This document shows positions 7,626 through 14,823 of a stretch of DNA of 21,725 bases, one piece after another. The DNA comes from an uncultured Actinomycetospora sp. (GTDB lineage Bacteria > Actinomycetota > Actinomycetes > Mycobacteriales > Pseudonocardiaceae), in contig CADCTH010000217.1 in the NCBI GenBank assembly GCA_902805495.1, forward strand, positions 1-21,725. The letters run 5' to 3'. The notes under the pieces are model-generated. The model made no database searches. It saw nothing but the letters and a program-made list of their open reading frames with translations, and was not told where the DNA came from. The first letter of the stretch is position 1, and every line of letters begins with the position of its first letter. The position numbers and the translations under genes are program-made.

Positions 7626-7723
7626 TGAAGATCCTGTTCCTCGCCCTGCTCGGCGGCGCCGGCTGGGTCGCCTGGGACTCGCGCGACGACATCCGCCGCT
7701 ACCTGCGCATCCGGGCGATGTAG
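7622..7723 (+). CDS. DUF6893-like 33-aa membrane microprotein
   Basis: The product is only 33 aa: one hydrophobic segment (about residues 3-18, ILFLALLGGAGWVAW) followed by a charged amphipathic tail, DSRDDIRRYLRIRAM. It matches my memory of DUF6893, a family of small proteins seen in actinobacterial hydrogenase clusters, with the SRDDIRRYLR tail as signature. The first ATG overlaps the protease stop (ATGA); a second ATG at 7625 would give 32 aa. HypA begins 2 nt after the TAG. Such tight placement argues that it is translated. A single-pass peptide in an operon otherwise without membrane proteins could tether the hydrogenase or a maturation complex to the membrane; that is inference. Confidence 0.75.
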   Translation: MMKILFLALLGGAGWVAWDSRDDIRRYLRIRAM

Positions 7724-7725
7724 CG

Positions 7726-8088
7726 ATGCACGAGTTCGGGGTGGCCGCCGCGGTCCTCGAGGCGGTGGAGGCCCGCGCGGCGGGGCGGCCGGTGGAGGCC
7801 CTGCGACTGCACGTCGGTGCCCTCCAGCGGCTCGACCGCGACGTCTTCGACCAGGCATTCGCGCTGGTCGGCGGCGGCGGGGTGGCCGACGGGGCGCACG
7901 TCGACGTCGTCGAGGTCGCCGTCGAGGTCCGCTGCCGCGGCTGCGACCACCACACCGTCGCCGACGAGCTCGTCACCGCCTGCGGGAGCTGTGGGGCGCA
8001 CGACCTCGAGCTGGTCCACGGCGACGACCTCGTCCTCGAATCGATCACCATCGCGGGCCGCGTGGCCGGCGGGCAGGAGGTGCGCTGA
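7726..8088 (+). CDS. hypA: Hydrogenase nickel-insertion metallochaperone HypA
   Basis: This 120-aa protein delivers nickel to the HhyL precursor. It begins MHE, where the Met amine and His2 form the nickel site. The zinc site is two CxxC pairs, C70/C73 (VRCRGCD) and C86/C89 (TACGSCGAHD), followed by the standard ending LELVHGDDLVLESI. Length and order fit HypA/HybF. The first half is more divergent than in enterobacterial HypA but keeps the EAVEARAAGRPVEALRLHVG core. The usual GTPase partner HypB is not in this window. The ATG lies 2 nt after the microprotein stop; the stop shares one base with the hypC start (TGATG). Confidence 0.95.
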   Translation: MHEFGVAAAVLEAVEARAAGRPVEALRLHVGALQRLDRDVFDQAFALVGGGGVADGAHVDVVEVAVEVRCRGCDHHTVADELVTACGSCGAHDLELVHGDDLVLESITIAGRVAGGQEVR

Positions 8089-8375
8089 TGTGCCTGGGCA
8101 TTCCGGGCGAGCTCGTGGAGACGGCGACCGACGACACCGACCTCGCGCTGGTCTCGGTGGCCGGCGTGCGGCGCCGCGTCAACGTCGGCCTGCTGGCCGA
8201 GGAGGAGGAGCTGGCCGTCGGGGACTGGGTCCTCATCCACGTGGGCTTCGCCCTGGCCAAGATCGACGAGGCCGAGGCGCAGGCGGCCCTCGAGATGCTG
8301 CACGGGTTGGGCCCGGCCTACGACCAGGAGCTCGAGGAGTTCACCACCTCGGCCACCGGGAGGGAGGGACTGTGA
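8088..8375 (+). CDS. hypC: Hydrogenase assembly chaperone HypC
   Basis: The 95-aa protein has the defining N-terminus MCLGIPGELVE, with Cys2 the residue that (after Met removal) holds the iron of the Fe(CN)2CO precursor together with HypD. A small OB-like barrel follows (VSVAGVRRRVNVGLL, VGDWVLIHVGFALAKID), then a C-terminal helix and a short acidic tail. HypC shuttles iron from the HypCD scaffold to the large-subunit precursor. It overlaps hypA by one base and hypD by four (GTGA at 8372-8375). A second, atypical HypC-like protein is encoded at 14587-14823; this one is the orthodox copy. Confidence 0.96.
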   Translation: MCLGIPGELVETATDDTDLALVSVAGVRRRVNVGLLAEEEELAVGDWVLIHVGFALAKIDEAEAQAALEMLHGLGPAYDQELEEFTTSATGREGL

Positions 8376-9526
8376 AGTTCGTCGACGAGTTCCGCGACGC
8401 CGACACGGCGCGGTCGGTGGCCGCCCGGATCGCCGCGCTGTGCGAGCCCGGCCGCCGCTACGCCTTCATGGAGGTCTGCGGCGGGCACACGCACACGATC
8501 TACAAGCACGGCCTCGAGGACCACCTGCCCGAGTCGGTGCGGCTCGTGCACGGACCCGGGTGCCCGGTCTGCGTGCTCCCGATGGGACGGGTGGACGACG
8601 CGATCGCGATCGCGCAGGAACCCGACGTGATCATGACCGCGTTCGGCGACATGATGCGCGTGCCCGGCGGCGACGGGTCGTTCTTCGACGCCAAGGCCGC
8701 CGGGGCCGACATCCGGATGGTCTACTCGCCGCTGGACGCATTGAAGATCGCGCGCAACCACCCGGACAAGCACGTGGTGTTCATGGCCATCGGCTTCGAG
8801 ACCACCGCGCCCTCCACGGCGATGACCGTCCTGCGGGCCGCGCGCGAGGGGATCGAGAACTTCTCGATCTTCTGCAACCACGTCACGATCATCCCGGCGA
8901 TCAAGGCCATCCTCGACTCCCCCGACCTGCGCCTGGACGGCTTCCTCGGCCCGGGGCACGTGTCCACCGTGATCGGGTGCCGGCCCTACGAGTTCATCGC
9001 GGCCCGCCACGGCAAACCGCTGGTCACCGCCGGCTTCGAGCCGCTGGACATCCTGCAGTCGGTGCACCAGCTGATGCTCCAGCTGCACGAGGGCCGCTGC
9101 GAGGTCGAGAACCAGTACAGCCGCGTCGTGCCCTGGAACGGCAACCGCCGGGCGCTCGAGGTCATCGGCGAGGTCATGGAGCTCCGGCCGTACTTCGAGT
9201 GGCGCGGCCTCGGGTTCATCTCGCAGTCCGCCATGCAGATGCGCGCGGAGTACGCGCGGTTCGACGCCGAGCGGATCTTCCGGGTCCCGGGGGTGCGCGT
9301 CGCCGACCCGAAGGCGTGCCAGTGCGGCGAGGTGCTCAAGGGCGTCCTCGAGCCCTGGGAGTGCAAGGTCTTCGGCACCGCGTGCACCCCCGAGACCCCG
9401 ATCGGCACCTGCATGGTGTCCTCGGAGGGCGCCTGCGCGGCCTACTACAACTTCGGCCGCTTCAGCCGCGAACGCGTCCGGGCCGGCGGCACCACGATGC
9501 TCGCGGACCCGGTGGTGCGGCGATGA
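8372..9526 (+). CDS. hypD: Hydrogenase maturation scaffold HypD
   Basis: This 384-aa protein is the iron-sulfur scaffold on which Fe(CN)2CO is built with HypC. Diagnostic stretches are FMEVCGGHTHTIYKHG with the essential C36, VHGPGCPVCVLP with C64/C67, GFETTAPSTA near 141-150, and NHVTIIPAIKAIL. The C-terminal cluster-binding region has C316, C318, C331, C338, C347 and C355 within KACQCGEVL, ECKVFGTACTPETPIGTC and SSEGACAAYY. All expected cysteines are present, so the protein looks fully functional. The GTG at 8372 is chosen because it overlaps the hypC stop and gives the usual short lead-in KFVDEFRD; the stop overlaps the hypE ATG (ATGA). Confidence 0.97.
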   Translation: MKFVDEFRDADTARSVAARIAALCEPGRRYAFMEVCGGHTHTIYKHGLEDHLPESVRLVHGPGCPVCVLPMGRVDDAIAIAQEPDVIMTAFGDMMRVPGGDGSFFDAKAAGADIRMVYSPLDALKIARNHPDKHVVFMAIGFETTAPSTAMTVLRAAREGIENFSIFCNHVTIIPAIKAILDSPDLRLDGFLGPGHVSTVIGCRPYEFIAARHGKPLVTAGFEPLDILQSVHQLMLQLHEGRCEVENQYSRVVPWNGNRRALEVIGEVMELRPYFEWRGLGFISQSAMQMRAEYARFDAERIFRVPGVRVADPKACQCGEVLKGVLEPWECKVFGTACTPETPIGTCMVSSEGACAAYYNFGRFSRERVRAGGTTMLADPVVRR

Positions 9527-10683
9527 CGAGGACCGGGAACGGGCGCGCCACCACGGTGCACGCCGGCTGGGCCGAGGAGGCCGTGGCGACCCACGCCGGG
9601 GCCGAGCACCTGCGCACCGAGGAACAGGTCCTCGAACGCATCGAGCGGGCGCGGCGACGCCGGCCGCGCGTGCGGGAGGAGCGGATCACCCTCGCCCACG
9701 GCGCCGGGGGCAAGGCCACCCACACCCTCATCGAGGCCGTGTTCGTCGAGGCGTTCCGCAACCCGGTCCTCGAGCAGCTCGAGGACGGGGCGTCGCTGGA
9801 GGTCGGCGGGGCGCGGCTGGCGTTCACCACCGACTCCTACGTGGTGTCGCCGCTGTTCTTCCCGGGCGGGGACATCGGCGACCTCGCCGTCAACGGCACG
9901 GTCAACGACCTCGCGATGTGCGGGGCGCGCCCGCTGCACCTCTCGGCGGGGTTCATCCTCGAGGAGGGTTTCCCGGTCGCCGATCTGCGGCGGATCGCCG
10001 ACTCGATGGCACGGGCGGCCGCGGCGGCCGGCGTGCAGATCGTCACCGGGGACACCAAGGTCGTCCCGCGGGGCAAGGCCGACGGCTGCTTCATCACCAC
10101 CGCCGGGGTCGGCGTCCTCGAGCGACCCCTCGCGCTGAGCGCCACCGCCGCCCGCCCGGGCGACGCGGTGATCGTCTCCGGGCCGCTCGGCGACCACGGC
10201 ATCACGATCATGCTCGCCCGCGGGGAGCTCGACATCGAGGCCGACCTGTCGTCCGACACCGCCGCGCTGCACGAGCTCACGGCCGGGCTGCTCGACGCCG
10301 GCGGCGACGGCGTGCGGGTGCTGCGCGACGCGACCCGGGGCGGGGTCGCGACGATCCTCAACGAGATCGCGGCCGCGTCGCAGGTCGCGGTCGTGGTCGA
10401 CGAGGCGTCGGTGCCGGTGCGCGAGGTCGTCACCGGGGCCGCGGAGCTGCTCGGGATCGACCCGCTCTACGTCGCCTGCGAGGGCCGCCTGGTCGCCGTG
10501 GTCGACGCGTCCCGCGCCGAGGCGGTCATGGCCGCGCTCCGGGCGCACCCGCTCGGGGACGGCGCCGCCGTCATCGGGCACGTCGCCGACGACCCGCCGG
10601 GGCTGGTGCTCCTGCGCACGGCCTTCGGCGGCACCCGCATCGTCGACATGCTCGTCGGCGATCCCCTGCCGCGCATCTGCTGA
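9523..10683 (+). CDS. hypE: Carbamoyl dehydratase HypE
   Basis: HypE accepts the carbamoyl group from HypF on its C-terminal cysteine and dehydrates it with ATP to a thiocyanate, the source of the cyanide ligands. The product ends in PRIC, the conserved acceptor-cysteine tail (C386). Other landmarks are AHGAGGKATHTLIE (58-71), the AIR-synthase-like TTDSYVVSPLFFPGGDIGDL, GDTKVVPRGKADG and RDATRGGVATILNEIA. About 50 residues precede ITLAHGAGGK, more than in enterobacterial HypE. I kept the ATG at 9523 because it overlaps the hypD stop (ATGA) and the segment is a coherent Arg/Glu-rich helix (LERIERARRRRPRV). A GTG at codon 50 is the alternative start. It is the last maturation gene of this operon. 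Confidence 0.96.
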   Translation: MTRTGNGRATTVHAGWAEEAVATHAGAEHLRTEEQVLERIERARRRRPRVREERITLAHGAGGKATHTLIEAVFVEAFRNPVLEQLEDGASLEVGGARLAFTTDSYVVSPLFFPGGDIGDLAVNGTVNDLAMCGARPLHLSAGFILEEGFPVADLRRIADSMARAAAAAGVQIVTGDTKVVPRGKADGCFITTAGVGVLERPLALSATAARPGDAVIVSGPLGDHGITIMLARGELDIEADLSSDTAALHELTAGLLDAGGDGVRVLRDATRGGVATILNEIAAASQVAVVVDEASVPVREVVTGAAELLGIDPLYVACEGRLVAVVDASRAEAVMAALRAHPLGDGAAVIGHVADDPPGLVLLRTAFGGTRIVDMLVGDPLPRIC

Positions 10684-10709
10684 CGCCCGTGAGTGCGAAG
10701 GAGGCCGAC

Positions 10710-11042
10710 ATGAAGGAAGCGGAGAAGGGCGCCGACAAGGCGTTCGACGCCTCGAACGCCCCGCCCCCGGGTCCGGGTCGCGAGCCGTCCCGCGAGGAGG
10801 ACGAGGGGGTGAAGGACACCGACACGGCCCCCCGGGGCCCGCTCGGGGTGGGCGAGAGCATCAACGCCCGCGGCGAGGACATCGCCCGCGAGGCCGAGGA
10901 GGCGAGGGGGTCCGACCGCGAGGGCGAGAAGGGCGCCGCGGGGCGTCCCCACGGCGGCGGAGAGGAGTCCCGCGGGGTCCGTCCGCAGCCGTCGGTCACC
11001 CCGGGGAGTCCGGACCTCGGGCCGGGCGACCAGGGCAGCTGA
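10710..11042 (+). CDS. Small disordered hydrophilic protein, unknown function
   Basis: This 110-aa product is almost free of hydrophobic residues and rich in Gly, Glu, Asp, Arg and Pro, so it is predicted to be intrinsically disordered. An excellent ribosome binding site (AAGGAGG at 10698-10704, 5-nt spacer) supports the ATG at 10710. The central stretch PLGVGESINARGEDIAREAE resembles a motif I associate with small uncharacterised actinobacterial proteins, but I cannot name the family. It follows hypE by 26 nt and could be co-transcribed, yet may be an unrelated stress-type protein. Its last 47 nt overlap the 3' end of the converging SIS gene, so one of the two C-termini may be read differently than drawn. 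Confidence 0.6.
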   Translation: MKEAEKGADKAFDASNAPPPGPGREPSREEDEGVKDTDTAPRGPLGVGESINARGEDIAREAEEARGSDREGEKGAAGRPHGGGEESRGVRPQPSVTPGSPDLGPGDQGS

Positions 11043-11700
11043 GTGCTCGGAGGGTGAGCTCGCCGAGCACCTGGTAGACGGTGGTCTGGGCCTCCTGGAT
11101 GCGGTGCACGGACGACGACGGCATGACGAACAGGTGGTCGACGGTGTCGGCCTCCGCCATCCGGCCGCCGTCGTACCCGGCCAGCCCGACCGTGAGCATG
11201 CCCTGACGGCGCGCCTCGGCGAACGCGCGCAGCACGTTCGCCGAGTTCCCGCTGGTGGAGAGCCCGAGGGCGATGTCGCCGGCACGGCCGGACGCGGCGA
11301 GCGGGCGCGCGAAGACGACCTCGAACGACACGTCGTTGGACAGGGCGGTGAGCACGGCGACGTCGGCGGTCAGGGCGATCGCGGGCAGGCCGGCGCCCGG
11401 GTGCCCGGGCGCGGAGAACATCTCGGCGACCGCCTGCGCGTCGGTGCTGCTGCCGCCGTTGCCGAACGAGAACAGCCGGCCGCCCGTACCGAACGCTCCC
11501 GCCATCGCCTGCGCGCAGGCGACGAGCTCCTCGGCGTGGGTCGCCAACACCTGCTCGCGCAGGGCGGCGATCTCCGCGACCTTCTCCCGCGTGGAGCGGC
11601 GGGCCTCGGCGAACACTTCCCGCTCGCCGGCGTCGTCGTCGCCCGGCACCTCGTCGGCCGGCGGGTAGAGGAACGGGTAGAGCGCCTCGAACCCGGTCAC
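10996..11700 (-). CDS. SIS-domain protein, GmhA-like, metal-site residues lost (SIS-1)
   Basis: The 234-aa product has a SIS (sugar isomerase) fold like GmhA, sedoheptulose-7-phosphate isomerase. It keeps the sugar-phosphate loops FGNGGSSTDA (79-88) and LSTSGNSANV (147-156) and the Gln of RIQE (Q202). By my alignment to E. coli GmhA, three metal-site residues are replaced: His61 by A90, Glu65 by M94 and His180 by Q210. About 70 N-terminal residues, including a helix, precede the SIS core. The GTG at 11700 overlaps the stop of the neighbouring SIS gene (GTGA), and the gene ends the padR-hypC2-hypF operon. It converges on, and overlaps by 47 bp, the gene ending at 11042. Alone it is unlikely to be a normal isomerase; it may act with SIS-2. 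Substrate unknown. Confidence 0.85.
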   Translation of the reverse strand: MTGFEALYPFLYPPADEVPGDDDAGEREVFAEARRSTREKVAEIAALREQVLATHAEELVACAQAMAGAFGTGGRLFSFGNGGSSTDAQAVAEMFSAPGHPGAGLPAIALTADVAVLTALSNDVSFEVVFARPLAASGRAGDIALGLSTSGNSANVLRAFAEARRQGMLTVGLAGYDGGRMAEADTVDHLFVMPSSSVHRIQEAQTTVYQVLGELTLRALSCPGRPARGPDSPG

Positions 11701-12317
11701 GACGCCCGTCCCGGCCGCTCGAGGAACACGTGGGCCAGCTCCCACAGCACGTGGTAGATCGTCACGTGGACCTCCTTCACGACGTACGGGTCGCCCGAGC
11801 GGGCCCGCAGCAGATGGTCGAGGCGGGCGGTCGGGCGCTCGTCGGCCAGCGCGGCCACCGTTCCCCCGTCGCCGCCGACGAGCGCGACGGTGAGCAGCCC
11901 CCGGTCGTGCGCCTCGCCCAGGGCGCGGGCCACGTTGACGCACGCGCCGTCCGCGGAGATGCCGACGGCGATGTCGTCGGGCCGGGCGTGGGTACGCAGC
12001 TGTGCGGCGAAGGTGTCCTCGAAGCCGGAGCGGCGGGCGATGCCGGTCAGCGTCGCCGGGTCGGTGACCAACGAGACCGCCGGGAGCGCCCGCTTGCCCA
12101 TGATCACCGGGTGGACGAACTCGACGGCGAGGTGGGCCGCGTCCGCCGCGGCCGCCCCGTTGCCGAAGGTGATCAAGCGCCCGCCGCGGTAGAAGCGCGC
12201 GGCCATCGCGTGGCAGGCGTCGCCGATGCGGTCGGCCTCGTCGGCCAGCGCGGTGGTGGCCGTCGTGCGCCGGAGGAAGACCTCCTCCACGTCCGCGCGG
12301 GTCAGCTCCCGGATCAT
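11697..12317 (-). CDS. SIS-domain protein, GmhA-like, phosphate loops lost (SIS-2)
   Basis: This 206-aa protein is a second GmhA-like SIS protein. In contrast to its neighbour it keeps the metal-site pattern (H62 and E66 in DAAHLAVEF, H189 in IYHVLWE). It lacks the sugar-phosphate loops: FGNGAAAADA replaces FGNGGSxxDA, and ISADGACVNV replaces STSGNSANV. The Gln of the IQE motif is K181. The N-terminal helix (REL..ADVEEVFLRRTTAT) and core length are GmhA-like. The ATG at 12317 overlaps the hypF stop (ATGA) and its stop overlaps the SIS-1 GTG, so the pair is translationally coupled and likely made in equal amounts. A heteromeric enzyme or binding protein with SIS-1 is the best reading; a role in hydrogenase maturation rests on operon context only. 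Confidence 0.84.
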   Translation of the reverse strand: MIRELTRADVEEVFLRRTTATTALADEADRIGDACHAMAARFYRGGRLITFGNGAAAADAAHLAVEFVHPVIMGKRALPAVSLVTDPATLTGIARRSGFEDTFAAQLRTHARPDDIAVGISADGACVNVARALGEAHDRGLLTVALVGGDGGTVAALADERPTARLDHLLRARSGDPYVVKEVHVTIYHVLWELAHVFLERPGRAS

Positions 12318-14590
12318 CGGTCGACCTCCGTCGTCGTCGGGGCGCACGCGGCCACCGCCGCCTGGCCGAGGCTGATCCCGCCGTCGGTGCACGGCACGCG
12401 CTCGTGGACGAGCACGCGCAGCCCGGCCGCCTCGAGGCCGGCACGGACGCGGTCGAGGAGCACCAGGTTGACGAACACCCCGCCGGAGAGCGCGGCCGTC
12501 GTGACGCCGTGCTCGCGCGCCGCGGCGACCACCGCGCGGACGGTCGCGTCGGCGAGTCCGTGGTGGAAGCGAGCGGCGATCCGTCCGACGTCGACTCCGC
12601 CGCGGAGGTCCGCTGCCGCCGCCGCGACCAGCTCGCCCACCTCCATCACCCCCTCGTGGATCCGCACCGGATACGCCGAGCGCTCGGCCGGATCGACCCG
12701 CTGCTCGAGCTCGACCGCGGCCTGCCCCTCGTAGGTCGTGGTGTCACGGACCCCGAGGAGCGCGGCCACGGCGTCGAACAACCGCCCCGCGCTCGACGTG
12801 ACGAGCGTGTGGCCGGCGCCCGCCAGCGCGACCACGGCGTCCCAGCGATCGGCGTGCCGCCGCGCGACGGCCAGATCCGACACGGCGAGCGCCGGGGCGG
12901 ACCCGCCCAGCCACGCCGCCGCCATCCGCCAGGGCTCGCGCACCGCGGCTGCCCCGCCGGGCAGGCCGACCGGGGCGAGATGGCCGACGCGCCGGTACCC
13001 GGTCAGCGACGCGAGCAGCAGCTCACCGCCCCAGACGGAGCCGTCGGGCCCCCATCCGGTGCCGTCGTAGGCCACGCCCAGCACCGGCGGGTCGTCGGGC
13101 CCCCACCCGTGCTCGGCCAGGCAGGAGGCCACGTGCGCGTGGTGGTGCTGCACCCCGACCGGGACCAGGTCGTCCCGGTCGAGGGCGTACTTCGTGGACA
13201 GGTACTCCGGGTGCAGGTCGTGGGCGACGACCTGCGGGACGACGTCGAACAGGCGCCCGAGGTGCTCGACGGCGTCGGTGAACGCCCGCAGCGTCGCGAG
13301 GTTCTCCAGGTCGCCGAGGTGCGCGGACAGGAACGCGCGCCGCCCCGACGCCAGCGCGATCGTCGCCTTCTGCTCGGCGCCGCAGGCGAGGATCGCCTGC
13401 GCGATCCCGAACGCCAGCGGGACCGGCTCGGGGGCGTACCCGCGGGCCCGGCGCACCGGCAGCACGCGCCCCCGGGAGAGGCGCACCACCGAGTCGTCGA
13501 CGCGGGTCCGGATGACGCGGTCGTGGGCGAGGAACCCGTCGACCAGCGGGGCGAGCCGGGTCCTGGCGTCGTCGTCGCGGTGCGCGATCGGCTCGTCGGA
13601 CACGTTGCCGCTGGTCAGCACGAGCGGGACGCCGACCTCACGGACGAGGAGGTGGTGCAGGGGCGTCGGGGGCAGCATCACGCCCAGCTCGCCGGTGCCG
13701 GGAGCCACCGACGGCGCGACCGCCGCCCCGTCGCGGCGCGGGAGCAGCACGATCGGGCGCCGGCGTCCGCCCAGCACCTCGGCGGCCCCGTCGACGTCGA
13801 CGAGGGCGCCCGCGGCGGCCAGGTCGGCGGCCAGCAGGGCGAACGGCTTGTCCTCGCGGTGCTTGCCCGCCCGCAGCCGGGCCACCGCCCGCTCGTCGTC
13901 CGCGCGCACCGCGAGGTGGTAGCCGCCGAGTCCCTTCACCGCGAGGATCTCCCCGGCCGCGAGGCGTCGCGCGGCGCGACGCAGCGGGTCGGCCGCCGAC
14001 CCGTCGAGCCGCAGCGTGGGCCCGCAGTCGGGGCAGCACACGGGCTGCGCGTGGAAGCGGCGGTCGGTGGGGTCGTGGTACTCCGCCGCGCAGGCCGGGC
14101 ACAGCGCGAACCCGGCCATCGTCGTCGTCGCCCGGTCGTAGGGGACGTCGCAGACGATGCTGAACCGCGGCCCGCAGTGCGTGCAGTTGACGAAGGGGTG
14201 CCCGTACCGGCGGTCGGCGGGGTCGTCGACCTCGGCGAGACAGGCCGCGCAGGGTCCGGTGTCCGCGGAGACCAGCGTGCGCGGCCCGGCGGTGCCCGCC
14301 GCGCTGGCGACGATGGAGAACCCGCTCGCACCGGTGGCCGGAACCGGCGCGCACCGCACGTCCTCGACCACGGCCAGCGGCGGCGGCTGCGTGCGCAGGG
14401 CGTCCACGAAGGCCTCGACGTCCACCACGCGGCCCTCCACCTCGGCGACCACACCGCCGGCGTCGTTGCCGACGTAGCCGTCGAGCGCGAGGCGGGCGGC
14501 GAGCCCGTGGACGAACGGCCGGAACCCGACGCCCTGGACGACGCCGGTGACGGCCAGGCGCACGCGGACCCGCTCGCCGGCGAGGGTCAC
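12314..14590 (-). CDS. hypF: Carbamoyltransferase HypF
   Basis: The 758-aa enzyme converts carbamoyl phosphate to carbamoyl-AMP and passes the carbamoyl group to the HypE C-terminal cysteine. Domains in order: acylphosphatase (1-~95, VVQGVGFRPFVHGL with R24); two zinc fingers of CxxC-x18-CxxC form (C114/C117/C136/C139 and C164/C167/C186/C189); YrdC-like (~205-385, ILAVKGLGGYHLAV, KHREDKPFALLA, LTSGNVSDEPI); and a Kae1/Tob-like C-terminal domain (~400-750, VQHHHAHVASCLAEHGW, YDGTGWGPDGSVWGGELL, ALSGGVFVNLVLL, DGGISLGQAAVA). All motifs appear intact and the length is typical. The GTG at 14590 overlaps the upstream stop (GTGA) and begins a normal acylphosphatase strand. It sits opposite in direction to hypACDE, in an operon headed by a PadR regulator. 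Confidence 0.97.
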   Translation of the reverse strand: MTLAGERVRVRLAVTGVVQGVGFRPFVHGLAARLALDGYVGNDAGGVVAEVEGRVVDVEAFVDALRTQPPPLAVVEDVRCAPVPATGASGFSIVASAAGTAGPRTLVSADTGPCAACLAEVDDPADRRYGHPFVNCTHCGPRFSIVCDVPYDRATTTMAGFALCPACAAEYHDPTDRRFHAQPVCCPDCGPTLRLDGSAADPLRRAARRLAAGEILAVKGLGGYHLAVRADDERAVARLRAGKHREDKPFALLAADLAAAGALVDVDGAAEVLGGRRRPIVLLPRRDGAAVAPSVAPGTGELGVMLPPTPLHHLLVREVGVPLVLTSGNVSDEPIAHRDDDARTRLAPLVDGFLAHDRVIRTRVDDSVVRLSRGRVLPVRRARGYAPEPVPLAFGIAQAILACGAEQKATIALASGRRAFLSAHLGDLENLATLRAFTDAVEHLGRLFDVVPQVVAHDLHPEYLSTKYALDRDDLVPVGVQHHHAHVASCLAEHGWGPDDPPVLGVAYDGTGWGPDGSVWGGELLLASLTGYRRVGHLAPVGLPGGAAAVREPWRMAAAWLGGSAPALAVSDLAVARRHADRWDAVVALAGAGHTLVTSSAGRLFDAVAALLGVRDTTTYEGQAAVELEQRVDPAERSAYPVRIHEGVMEVGELVAAAAADLRGGVDVGRIAARFHHGLADATVRAVVAAAREHGVTTAALSGGVFVNLVLLDRVRAGLEAAGLRVLVHERVPCTDGGISLGQAAVAACAPTTTEVDR

Positions 14591-14823
14591 GGGTCGGGCG
14601 CGGTGGCCGGCGCCGGGGGCACGAGGGCGATCGCCTCCCCGGCGTGCACGAGCACGACGTCGCCGACCGCGGCGTCCACGAGGGCGACCGACACCTCCTC
14701 CTCGCCCGCCCCGGTGTCGACGCGGGCGGTGCCGTCGGGGCGCAGGGCGATCACCGTCACCCGGACCGCCTGGTCGGAGCAGGTGATGCAGACGGGGCCC
14801 TCGCAGGGCAGGGGCGCGGTCAC
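14587..14823 (-). CDS. Atypical HypC/HybG/HupF-family chaperone (second HypC-like protein)
   Basis: This 78-aa product has the HypC barrel: CITCSDQAVRVTVIALRPDG, EEEVSVALVDAAVGDVVLVHAGEAIALV. It lacks the MCxGIP start in which Cys2 binds iron. Instead three cysteines lie at C7, C12 and C15 (LPCEGPVCITCSD). The GTG at 14823 is chosen because it overlaps the padR stop (GTGA); reading upstream gives only low-complexity Arg/Pro sequence antisense-like in character. Its stop overlaps the hypF GTG. Actinobacterial clusters commonly hold a HypC-type protein of this kind beside hypF, from my recollection. Iron or cluster handling through C7/C12/C15, or a HypF/HypE interaction, is possible; neither is shown. 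Confidence 0.82.
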   Translation of the reverse strand: MTAPLPCEGPVCITCSDQAVRVTVIALRPDGTARVDTGAGEEEVSVALVDAAVGDVVLVHAGEAIALVPPAPATAPDP

